From Bacillota bacterium (GTDB taxonomy: Bacteria; Bacillota; Clostridia; Oscillospirales; Oscillospiraceae): DNA of 6,471 nt. Location of the stretch: positions 1 to 6,471 of the forward strand of contig JAEWYA010000038.1 in NCBI GenBank assembly GCA_023395775.1. Direction: 5' to 3'. The notes beneath the pieces are model-generated. The model worked only from the letters and a program-made list of their open reading frames with translations. It had not been told where the DNA came from and ran no database searches. The first letter of the stretch is position 1; every line of letters starts with the position of its first letter. This document shows, piece after piece, positions 1-5,163 of the stretch. A program made the position numbers and the translations under genes.

Positions 1-34
1 GCGGGGACCCACACGGTTCTTCTATCAGGATGCC

Positions 35-1114
35 CTACACGTCCGATTCCAGAATCAAATCGCAGCGGCTGCGAACATCCAGCGCATCAAAATAGGAATT
101 TTCCAAGGGAATCCAAAGAACGAAGAACATAGCCTGCATATCCGGGTCGTTCCGTTTTTCAATACGAATATGCTGTAATTCGGGAGATACGGAGAGAAAT
201 GCGGACAGATCATAGGCCGGGGCCAATTCCGGGCGCATGGAGTACACGCCCTCCACGATGTTCAGCGCCCGGGGGACGATGGTCTTCGGAGCCTCAACGG
301 TCTGGGTATGGCAGTTGTAGCGGCGGTAGCGAATGGCTTCGCCGCGAGTCAGGGGCGACAGCACCTCTTCCTGAAACCGCTCCCAGTCCACATTTCCGCC
401 CGGTTCCGTCAGCCGGGTCTTTGTCCGCTGTTCCGGACGGAGGAAAAAATCGTCCATGTGAAAGACGCTGCAATCATAAAGCTTTTCCAGAAGAGCCGCG
501 GCAGTGGATTTCCCGGCGGCGCAGCCGCCCTCCAGCGCGACGATGATCCGGGATTTTTCCGCCAGAAGGCAGTCGATCTTTGCCAGCAGCGGCAGCAAAT
601 GGATATACTCCCGCCGTACAACGCAGTAGGCCGGAGCGTAGGCCCGGTGAAATTCTTCGGAGTGGCGGCAGTCTGGGTATCCGGCCGCTCTCCAGCTGCT
701 CACGGCCTCTTCCGTCTCAGTTGGGGAAAAGGGGAGCTTTCCCTCCTCTGCCAGAGACAGCAGACAGGCAAGCCCGTCCGCCAGCGTATCCCAGCCATCG
801 TGGGAGGGCTTCCGGGCGGAGAGGGCAGACAGATGAAACAGGGTTTTGACGCTCAGCGTGCTGCTTTGCAGGTATTGCAGATGGACCCGGTAGTAATCGC
901 CGTCCAGCGGCTCGATCGCCGGACCGGTCGGCGCAAAGAGAGAAACGCCGGTTTCCCCACGGGGAGATTGCAACCCCTCCGCCTCTTCCGCAGGAAAATG
1001 CTCGCAGCCAAAGGTGCTCTGGCGCAGGGCCTTCAGCAAGTCCTGCGGACGGAGCTCCGGGTAGCGGGCACACTGGCCCAGCAAAAATTCGGATGTATGG
1101 TGCATTTCTGCCAT
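35..1114 (-). CDS. Uridine-kinase-like P-loop kinase with extra N-terminal domain
   Basis: This 359-residue protein has two parts. Residues ~190-359 form a P-loop kinase of the uridine kinase/phosphoribulokinase class: Walker A GGCAAGKST (196-204), HMDDFF (219-224, the usual substrate/Mg-side acidic motif), PGGNVDWERF (238-247), IVEGVYS (286-292), and WIPLENSYF near 334-342. The first ~180 residues are a separate domain without a P-loop. They include FGCEHF (35-40) and a stretch around YYRVHLQYL, which I recall from uncharacterised Firmicute proteins, but I cannot name the family. Family knowledge suggests ATP-dependent phosphorylation of a nucleoside or similar small hydroxyl substrate in the cytoplasm; the actual substrate is not visible. 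An in-frame ATG 15 bases upstream (1129) is rejected as the start because GGAGG (1122-1126) lies inside that extension, 7 bases before the chosen ATG. Classical Udk proteins are about 210 residues, so the length is unusual. The kinase class is secure; the substrate is not. Confidence 0.85.
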   Translation of the reverse strand: MAEMHHTSEFLLGQCARYPELRPQDLLKALRQSTFGCEHFPAEEAEGLQSPRGETGVSLFAPTGPAIEPLDGDYYRVHLQYLQSSTLSVKTLFHLSALSARKPSHDGWDTLADGLACLLSLAEEGKLPFSPTETEEAVSSWRAAGYPDCRHSEEFHRAYAPAYCVVRREYIHLLPLLAKIDCLLAEKSRIIVALEGGCAAGKSTAAALLEKLYDCSVFHMDDFFLRPEQRTKTRLTEPGGNVDWERFQEEVLSPLTRGEAIRYRRYNCHTQTVEAPKTIVPRALNIVEGVYSMRPELAPAYDLSAFLSVSPELQHIRIEKRNDPDMQAMFFVLWIPLENSYFDALDVRSRCDLILESDV

Positions 1115-1121
1115 CAAATTT

Positions 1122-1126
1122 CCTCC
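1122..1126 (-). promoter_or_regulatory. Shine-Dalgarno site fixing the kinase start
   Basis: On the minus strand GGAGG sits 7 bases before the ATG at 1114. It overlaps the codons that would follow the alternative upstream ATG at 1129, so it supports 1114 as the true start. Confidence 0.75.
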
Positions 1127-1158
1127 CATATACCGCCCAGCGTGAAGCGAGGGGTTGT

Positions 1159-1255
1159 CGGTAAATGCCGCCTGCGGCGAAAAGTGCTTATAGAAAGAAC
1201 CGCAGCCGTACCGGGTTTTTCTTTGCGAAAATGCGCGCCTTCTGCGGCAAAGTGC
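1159..1255. repeat. Two imperfect direct repeats in the CorA-kinase gap
   Basis: Two copies of a ~30-base unit lie at 1159-1187 and 1226-1255, with a period of 68 bases. Both carry AATGC, then a GC-rich CGCCT/CTGCGGC core, and end in AAAGTGC followed by T; they differ by a few small indels. The left copy contains the self-complementary core GCCGCCTGCGGC. The spacer holds AGAAAGAACC and GGTTTTTCTT, which can pair imperfectly across a GC-rich loop. The right copy abuts the CorA stop codon. The gap could hold a weak terminator or RNA processing element, or be a remnant of a small dispersed repeat. No clear promoter for the kinase gene is visible here. Confidence 0.5.
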
Positions 1256-2089
1256 TCAGAACCAGTGTTTCCATTTGAACCAAAGAATCAGCCCCGCGCT
1301 GATCAACGCGCTGAGCACGATGACGGCGGGGTAGCCGTATTCCCATGTCAGCTCCGGCATCCCCTGAAAATTCATTCCGTACCAGCCCACCAGCAGCGTC
1401 AGGGGCAGAAACACCGCCGTGATGACCGTGAACAGCCGCATCAGCTCGTTCTGCTGGAGATCGATCTGAGCCTGATATGCCTCTCGCATTTGGGTGACGT
1501 ATTCCCGGAGGCTCAATACGGTGCCGCGGAACCTCTCCGCCCGGTTTTGCAGGTTGGAAAAGCGGCGCTGAGCGTTTCGGGTCAGCAGCTTTTCGTCGTC
1601 GTCCGCCAGATTTTCAAAAATGGCCACCAGCTGCTCATAGTAACGCTTGCGGCGCAGCAGCTCCTTTCGGTAGTCCACGATGTGGTTCATGTAGTCGTAC
1701 CGGCCCGTTCGGACCATGGCGCTGTCCTCGTCCTCCGTAATCGCCGCTTCAAAGGCGTCCAGAGAGTCGGTGTCGGACTTCAGCAGGTTCGCAAAAAACT
1801 GATACAGGGCAGACTCGTTGTCCAGCCCCTCCGCCGCCGCCTCACGGACCTGATTCAGGGAACGGGTGTCTTCACAAAAGAAAAAGAGATCCTCCCTATC
1901 CAGATAGATGAGGATTTTTTCGGCGCCGGTTTCCGGTGAAGACACGTCGTACCAGTCGAAGGCCAGCAGATAAAAGTCCGCAAATCCCTCAAAGGTCTCC
2001 GTTTTCCCCTGCCAAAGGTAGTTCAGCACCTTTTCATCCATCTGTTCCTGGACCTCTTTCATCTGGTCCAGAAGCATGATCTTCTGCAT
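1256..2089 (-). CDS. CorA-like magnesium/divalent cation transporter
   Basis: This 277-residue membrane protein carries the CorA signature YGMN (GMN at 238-240) at the end of TM1 (~219-237). A short acidic/aromatic loop, TM2 (~253-271) and a basic/aromatic C-terminal tail follow. The preceding ~215 residues are charged and largely helical, with a long helix rich in R/K/E/Q (~140-218) as in the CorA funnel and stalk. Family members assemble as pentamers in the inner membrane and move Mg2+, sometimes Co2+, Ni2+ or Zn2+. It is shorter than typical CorA (~310-350 residues), mainly in the N-terminal domain. The start at ATG 2089 is preceded by AAGGGG at 8 bases; a longer in-frame reading to 2146 would overlap the upstream regulator and adds unconserved-looking residues. 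It lies 22 bp downstream of the XRE gene, so it is probably cotranscribed with it. The ion specificity is not shown. Confidence 0.9.
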   Translation of the reverse strand: MQKIMLLDQMKEVQEQMDEKVLNYLWQGKTETFEGFADFYLLAFDWYDVSSPETGAEKILIYLDREDLFFFCEDTRSLNQVREAAAEGLDNESALYQFFANLLKSDTDSLDAFEAAITEDEDSAMVRTGRYDYMNHIVDYRKELLRRKRYYEQLVAIFENLADDDEKLLTRNAQRRFSNLQNRAERFRGTVLSLREYVTQMREAYQAQIDLQQNELMRLFTVITAVFLPLTLLVGWYGMNFQGMPELTWEYGYPAVIVLSALISAGLILWFKWKHWF

Positions 2090-2111
2090 AGTCCGCGCCC
2101 CTTCTTTCCGA

Positions 2112-2558
2112 TTACCTGTTTCCCGCTTTGCGGACGGCAGTTTCAATCAACGCCTGTCCGTCGGGAGAACGGAGAACTTCCAGCACGGTGGCCCGCAGAG
2201 TCTCCTGAAATTTTTTGCTGCTTAAAAAGGCGTCGAACACCGTGCCGTCCTCACTGACAGCCGCTTTTTTCACTGGGCGGACAGGCGCGGGAGCGGGGGC
2301 CGGAGTCGGCTCGTCCAGAAATGCGCCGTCCATCCAGTCCGACATCTGGGTGCGGTCGTCGCTCTCACCCCGGAGATAGAAAACGGAAACTCCGAAGAAG
2401 GACGCCAGCTTTTGCTGCTGCTCCTGCGTGGGCGTCTGACGGCCGGCTTCAAATTTTTCAATGGCCGTCCGGGGAAGCCCCAGAGCGGCGGAGAGCGCCG
2501 GGCCGCTGACGCCGCGCTCGGCGCGGAGCTGTTGTATGCGCTGTGCCATTGTGATCAT
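2112..2558 (-). CDS. XRE-family helix-turn-helix transcriptional regulator
   Basis: This 148-residue cytoplasmic DNA-binding protein has an N-terminal Cro/C1-type HTH (~6-62). It follows the family pattern: RIQQLRAERGVS, then ALSAALGLPRTAIEKFEAGR as the turn and recognition helix, then PTQEQQQKLASFFGVSVFYLRG. An Ala-Pro linker (~84-98) joins it to a small C-terminal helical segment (~105-146, FDAFLSSKKFQETLRATVLEVL) of unrecognised family, which may dimerise or bind a signal. The ATG at 2558 has GGAGG 7 bases upstream (2566-2570), and a good promoter lies just beyond. The CorA-like gene follows after 22 bp, suggesting one transcript and perhaps control of its own promoter; the target is inferred, not shown. 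Confidence 0.88.
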   Translation of the reverse strand: MITMAQRIQQLRAERGVSGPALSAALGLPRTAIEKFEAGRQTPTQEQQQKLASFFGVSVFYLRGESDDRTQMSDWMDGAFLDEPTPAPAPAPVRPVKKAAVSEDGTVFDAFLSSKKFQETLRATVLEVLRSPDGQALIETAVRKAGNR

Positions 2559-2590
2559 GCGATTGCCTCCTGTCTGTAAACGTGAGCATT

Positions 2591-2619
2591 ATTTTATCAC
2601 TTTTGCCAGGCCTTGACAA
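2591..2619 (-). promoter_or_regulatory. SigA-type promoter for XRE-corA transcript
   Basis: Read on the minus strand: -35 TTGTCA (2614-2619), a 17-base spacer, and -10 TAAAAT (2591-2596). Each hexamer is one mismatch from consensus. Transcription would start near 2584, giving a leader of about 26 bases before the XRE ATG that includes its GGAGG. Confidence 0.75.
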
Positions 2620-2621
2620 TC

Positions 2622-2634
2622 ATTTTACCAAAAT
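2622..2634. promoter_or_regulatory. Possible operator: ATTTT-ACC-AAAAT inverted repeat
   Basis: A perfect 5-base inverted repeat with a 3-base centre sits immediately upstream of the -35 of the XRE promoter. It could be an autoregulatory site or simply an AT-rich UP-like element. It is short, so chance is quite possible. Confidence 0.3.
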
Positions 2635-2674
2635 TGAAGTCTGCGAATACCTGAAGTCGGAGAAAGCAGCCGAC

Positions 2675-2711
2675 AAAAAGGCCGGGTGTCCTTCCTAGAG
2701 GACACCCGGCC
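2675..2711 (-). terminator. Strong rho-independent terminator of the sigma operon
   Basis: A perfect 12-bp stem (GGCCGGGTGTCC / GGACACCCGGCC) with an 8-base loop spans 2680-2711. Read on the minus strand it is followed at once by TTTTTG (2679-2675 and on). It lies 25 bases past the stop of the last gene of the four-gene operon, separating that operon from the XRE promoter. Confidence 0.92.
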
Positions 2712-2736
2712 GCTCAGGAGATTTTAAAAGCGCCGC

Positions 2737-3108
2737 CTACCAGCGCAGAAATTCCTCCGGAAAGCGGGTCATGGCCCAGACGGCGAAAAACACGCCCAGC
2801 GCCAGAGTGACCAGTACAAAGCACAAAAGCATTCCGAGCCAGTCGTATTTCATCCGCCCGTCTTTACGGGTGGACAGCAGGACCTCCATACCCAGCAGAA
2901 TCAGCACGGCGGGGGAGAGCTTCAGAAAAAGCCGGAAATCCAGCGAGGGAAAAAACAGCGCCGCCGTCATGGCGATGCCCGCGATTACCAGTACGATGCC
3001 AAAGGTGAACGTTCCCACCCGGCGCTCCCGTCCGGATGCGATTTTGGATTCCGAGGGGGAAGCCGGTCCCCGCTCGATGCAGGCGTCTTTCAGGTTATTT
3101 TCCGCCAT
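2737..3108 (-). CDS. Small three-TM membrane protein, LiaF/DUF5668-like
   Basis: This 123-residue protein has a hydrophilic N-terminus (1-31) and three predicted membrane segments (~32-53, ~60-79, ~89-112). The RRVGTFTFGIVLVIAGI entry into TM1, and the FLKLSPAVLILLGMEVLL pattern of TM2, resemble the LiaI/LiaF-like transmembrane region (DUF5668). In the Lia system of Firmicutes such proteins modulate cell-envelope-stress signalling; the role here is not known. The start is ATG 3108, preceded by AGGAGG (GGAGG at 3118-3122, 9 bases away). The first 14 bases overlap the end of the upstream TM2-like gene, suggesting translational coupling. It is the last gene before the terminator. The membrane topology is solid; the family assignment is tentative and rests on pattern recall. 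Confidence 0.8.
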   Translation of the reverse strand: MAENNLKDACIERGPASPSESKIASGRERRVGTFTFGIVLVIAGIAMTAALFFPSLDFRLFLKLSPAVLILLGMEVLLSTRKDGRMKYDWLGMLLCFVLVTLALGVFFAVWAMTRFPEEFLRW

Positions 3109-3826
3109 GGTCCGGGTCCTCCTTTTCAACAGGTTCGCCGCTTCCGTCTTCGGCGGCTCCGCTGTCGTGGGTCATTCGGGTTACCGCTTCAAAGACGGTC
3201 CGGTACTCCGGGGAACCGTCCGGAGCTGCGCCGGAGGGGGCCGGACCTTCCGCAGAGGAGACCTTCGCGTCCGACGAGGCGGAGGACGGTGGGGTAAATC
3301 CGGTGAATTCATCATCAGCAGAGTGCTTCGGTCCCCGGATGAACCAGATACCCAGAGCAATCACCAGCAGGAAGGTTACCAGTTTGGGCAGCTGATAGTT
3401 GACCAGCTGGTAGAAGTCGGTGCCGAAAAGGTCAGACAGAAAGTCGGAGAAATAGTTTGCCATCGCCTGCCAAAGACCATACAGCCCCAGAATCACCAGA
3501 GCCCAGCCAATGAGGCTGTGCCGTTTCGCCAGCAGACGGGAAAGCTGCTCTTGATCCATGTGGGAAAGGCCCAAGGGATAGGTATCCGGCGCCGCCGTCC
3601 CGTTTTGCAGCGCGCGGCGGATATTGTAGGTGTCAAAAAACGAATACAGCCACAAAATCGGCAGTGCCAGCGCCAGCTGCCCAAAATAGAGCCAGGTGGC
3701 CAAACCGATGATGAGGGCAAACAGGGACATGATGGATACGCCCCGCTTCATATATCCCTGATACATCTGGCCGCAGCCGGGGATACAGGCGGAGAGGAAC
3801 AGCAGAAACGGATTTTTACGGGTCAT
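3095..3826 (-). CDS. TM2-like multipass membrane protein with acidic tail
   Basis: This is a 243-residue integral membrane protein. The N-terminus carries PGCGQMYQG (16-24), the PGxGqxYxG hallmark of TM2-type proteins, between a short hydrophobic stretch (7-15) and membrane segments at ~29-47 and ~50-66. A cytoplasmic-looking linker (~68-103) leads to two more segments (~104-124 and ~148-164). The last ~75 residues are hydrophilic, rich in Ser, Pro, Glu and Asp, and probably disordered. The biochemical function of TM2 proteins in bacteria is not settled. Its ATG overlaps the stop of the anti-sigma gene (ATGA, 3823-3826) and has GGAGG at 3836-3840; its end overlaps the next gene by 14 bases. 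This tight coupling to a sigma/anti-sigma pair suggests a membrane partner or effector of that system (inference). Confidence 0.83.
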   Translation of the reverse strand: MTRKNPFLLFLSACIPGCGQMYQGYMKRGVSIMSLFALIIGLATWLYFGQLALALPILWLYSFFDTYNIRRALQNGTAAPDTYPLGLSHMDQEQLSRLLAKRHSLIGWALVILGLYGLWQAMANYFSDFLSDLFGTDFYQLVNYQLPKLVTFLLVIALGIWFIRGPKHSADDEFTGFTPPSSASSDAKVSSAEGPAPSGAAPDGSPEYRTVFEAVTRMTHDSGAAEDGSGEPVEKEDPDHGGK

Positions 3827-4329
3827 GATGAAAGCCCTCCTTGAAATTGGGGTTGATTCGTTTGGGATTCGACGGGACCGCCGCCAAAATCGAACAGCCG
3901 GTTAAACCAGCTCAGCCCACTGCTGACGGCCCGGTCCAGCTGTTCTATTTTTTCGGAAAAATCACCCTGCCGCTGGGCGTAACGGTCGGTATTCGACAGT
4001 GCGGCGGAGCCGGTCACAAGACCGCCAAAAATGTTGAAGCTCCACAGACCCGCGGCAATGGCGATGGCTGCCGCGGCGGTGGCATACCGGCTGGCGAGAA
4101 CCCGGACGGCCCGTTGACGGATGCGTTTCCAGAAGGTTTCCCGGCAGGTGTGGGCCGGGGCTAAAAGCGCGCCCTCCGGCAAGAATTCCATGGAGCGCAT
4201 CAGGCATTCGTCGCAAAAATCCAGATGCTCCGCGATCTCCAGCCGCTCCAGCTCCGTCAGCGGTCCGCCGCCGGAAAGAATTTTCAGGGCATCGTCCGTC
4301 AGATGCCCGCGCGTATCAAATAGTTCCAT
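3823..4329 (-). CDS. Transmembrane zinc-finger (ZAS) anti-sigma factor
   Basis: This 168-residue protein has one membrane segment (~82-105). The N-terminal cytoplasmic domain shows the full ZAS arrangement: H9, 25 residues, H35, then C39 and C42 (HLDFCDEC), i.e. Hx25Hx3Cx2C. In known ZAS proteins this domain binds the sigma factor and usually zinc. Residues ~106-168, beyond the membrane, form a polar region with a heptad-like stretch (~122-146) and a Gly/Gln/Ser tail, which could sense the extracytoplasmic side. GGAGG (4337-4341) lies 7 bases before the ATG. The gene begins 14 bases inside the sigma gene, the usual arrangement for a cognate pair. The anti-sigma role follows from the motif and linkage; the inducing signal is unknown. 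Confidence 0.88.
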   Translation of the reverse strand: MELFDTRGHLTDDALKILSGGGPLTELERLEIAEHLDFCDECLMRSMEFLPEGALLAPAHTCRETFWKRIRQRAVRVLASRYATAAAAIAIAAGLWSFNIFGGLVTGSAALSNTDRYAQRQGDFSEKIEQLDRAVSSGLSWFNRLFDFGGGPVESQTNQPQFQGGLSS

Positions 4330-4837
4330 GGGACGACCTCCTGTTCCACTGTTCCTGAATTTGAAGTTTTCCCCGGGAAATCTGCGTGCGGACGGTTTTC
4401 ACCGGCCGCCCCAGACACAGGGCCGTTTCCTCCGGCGAGCGCTCCTGTAAAAAATGGAGGATGCAGACCTGTCGGTATGGCTCCCGGAGATTTTGAATGA
4501 TTTCGGTGATTGCCGCCGTTTCGCTGTTGGACACGGCCTGCTCCTCCGCGGGCGGCGACAGCCCCAGTGGGATGGATTCATCGCCTGGGAGCAGGGTATG
4601 GCGGCTGTATGCGCTTTGTAGATGGTCCTTTGCCTTGTTGGCCGCGATTCGCGCCAGCCACTGCTTTTCAAATCCCGCCGGGCAGCTGTCCCGGTGGGTA
4701 TAGGCGGCGAGAAAGGTTTCCTGAGTCAGGTCTTCCGCCGAGGTCTCGTTTTGCACCAGACGGTAACAGACCGTGTAGACCAGCCGCTCGTAATTAGCCA
4801 CCAGCGCGGAAAATTCCTGATTTGTCATAATACTCAC
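4316..4837 (-). CDS. ECF-type RNA polymerase sigma factor
   Basis: This is a 173-residue sigma-70 family protein with only regions 2 and 4. Region 2 (~12-77) includes YERLVYTVCYRLV and SAEDLTQETFLAAY (33-46), followed by WLARIAANKAKDHL. Region 4 (~108-160) includes LREPYRQVCILHFLQERS, then a helix-turn-helix ending in KTVRTQISRGKLQIQE. It would redirect RNA polymerase to a small regulon under control of the anti-sigma factor encoded just downstream. The start is uncertain. GTG 4837 has GGGAGG (4849-4854) at 11 bases. ATG 4828, which gives the more conserved-looking N-terminus MTNQEF, would be 20 bases from that site. No classical ECF -35 motif (GGAAC-type) is obvious upstream, so autoregulation is not evident; SigA-type -10 elements are present instead. 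Confidence 0.9.
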   Translation of the reverse strand: MSIMTNQEFSALVANYERLVYTVCYRLVQNETSAEDLTQETFLAAYTHRDSCPAGFEKQWLARIAANKAKDHLQSAYSRHTLLPGDESIPLGLSPPAEEQAVSNSETAAITEIIQNLREPYRQVCILHFLQERSPEETALCLGRPVKTVRTQISRGKLQIQEQWNRRSSHGTI

Positions 4838-4848
4838 GCCGGCGGACA

Positions 4849-4854
4849 CCTCCC
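4849..4854 (-). promoter_or_regulatory. Shine-Dalgarno site bearing on the sigma start
   Basis: GGGAGG on the minus strand is the only strong ribosome site here. It is 11 bases from GTG 4837 and 20 from ATG 4828, favouring GTG. A TTG further upstream (4867) would place this site inside the coding region and is rejected. Confidence 0.6.
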
Positions 4855-4883
4855 TTGCGTCTGACAATAAAACGATACGGCGT

Positions 4884-4899
4884 GCCGAAATGCTTCAGC
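4884..4899 (-). other. Small stem-loop in sigma operon leader
   Basis: In the minus-strand leader GCTGAA-GCAT-TTCGGC forms a 6-bp stem (one G-U pair) with a 4-base loop. An alternative stem CGGC-AC-GCCG overlaps its right arm, and a U-rich stretch (CGTTTTATT) follows. It could be a minor attenuation or stability element, but is weak and may be chance. Confidence 0.25.
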
Positions 4900-4950
4900 T
4901 TTCCCAAAAGAATCCGTAAAAATTTTATCCAGAGCATTACATACCAAAAC

Positions 4951-4959
4951 ATTATACCA
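4951..4959 (-). promoter_or_regulatory. Extended -10 promoter (proximal) for the sigma operon
   Basis: On the minus strand TGG-TATAAT gives a perfect -10 hexamer with the extended TGn motif. No good -35 lies 16-18 bases upstream, consistent with an extended -10 promoter. The start would be near 4944, leaving a leader of about 107 bases before GTG 4837. Confidence 0.6.
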
Positions 4960-5018
4960 CAGGCGCGGAGCGTCGTTGCGGTATATTGTCTAAATTGGGT
5001 AATGACCGCTTTGCGGCC

Positions 5019-5048
5019 TTTATACCACGGCTCCCGATGACCTGCCAG
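5019..5048 (-). promoter_or_regulatory. Possible distal promoter for the sigma operon
   Basis: On the minus strand: CTGGCA (5043-5048, 4 of 6 to TTGACA), an 18-base spacer ending in TGG, and TATAAA (5019-5024). The block GTGGTATAA is shared with the proximal promoter, 68 bases away. Confidence 0.45.
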
Positions 5049-5068
5049 ACCGACGGCCGGACCGCATC

Positions 5069-5097
5069 TTGACGGCAGAATGGGAAGCTGATAAACT
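5069..5097 (+). promoter_or_regulatory. SigA-type promoter for the flavoprotein-dus operon
   Basis: TTGACG (5069-5074, 5 of 6), a 17-base spacer, and TAAACT (5092-5097, 4 of 6). The start would be near 5104, giving a leader of about 60 bases. It lies back to back with the distal minus-strand promoter, their -35 boxes about 20 bases apart, so one regulator could affect both. Confidence 0.55.
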
Positions 5098-5122
5098 GAG
5101 AAGCACCAAACTGAGAAACATC
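5093..5122 (+). repeat. Tandem 15-base direct repeat in the promoter/leader
   Basis: AAACTGAGAAGCACC (5093-5107) is followed at once by AAACTGAGAAACATC (5108-5122); the two differ at 2 of 15 positions. The first copy includes most of the -10 box of the plus-strand promoter and the second lies at the transcript start. It could be a two-site regulator target or a small duplication. Confidence 0.6.
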
Positions 5123-5163
5123 AAATTCAAGGCGCGAAGCCGCGCGGAAAGAGGGAGACAGCT

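Larger units (their letters stand above)
4838..5163. other. Divergent intergenic control region
   Basis: This 326-base gap separates the leftward sigma operon from the rightward flavoprotein-dus pair. It holds two candidate minus-strand promoters, one plus-strand promoter, a tandem repeat, a small leader stem-loop on the minus side, and a GCGCG-AAGC-CGCGC hairpin (5132-5145) in the plus-strand leader just upstream of the ribosome site. I see no credible gene in it. Its middle (about 4861-5000) is clearly more AT-rich than the flanking genes. Confidence 0.7.

Noticed and set aside
1187..1192. TATAAG on the minus strand as a -10 box for the kinase gene
   Set aside because: No -35-like hexamer lies at a suitable distance, and the site falls at the edge of a direct-repeat copy.
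1159..1255. The ~30-base repeats as a small CRISPR array
   Set aside because: There are only two copies, they are imperfect with indels, and no cas gene is present in the window.
308..1939. A 543-codon open frame on the plus strand
   Set aside because: It runs antisense through the kinase and CorA genes, both of which have clear family motifs and ribosome sites. Its translation has no recognisable domain and is rich in Arg, Gln and Pro, as expected of a shadow frame in GC-rich DNA.
2771..3844. A 357-codon open frame on the plus strand
   Set aside because: It is antisense to the two membrane-protein genes, whose hydrophobic segments, overlaps and Shine-Dalgarno sites are convincing. The antisense product has no family pattern.
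4982..4987. TATATT on the plus strand as a -10 box for the flavoprotein gene
   Set aside because: There is no acceptable -35 box at 16-18 bases and no extended TGn motif. The TTGACG-17-TAAACT pair at 5069-5097 is better placed.
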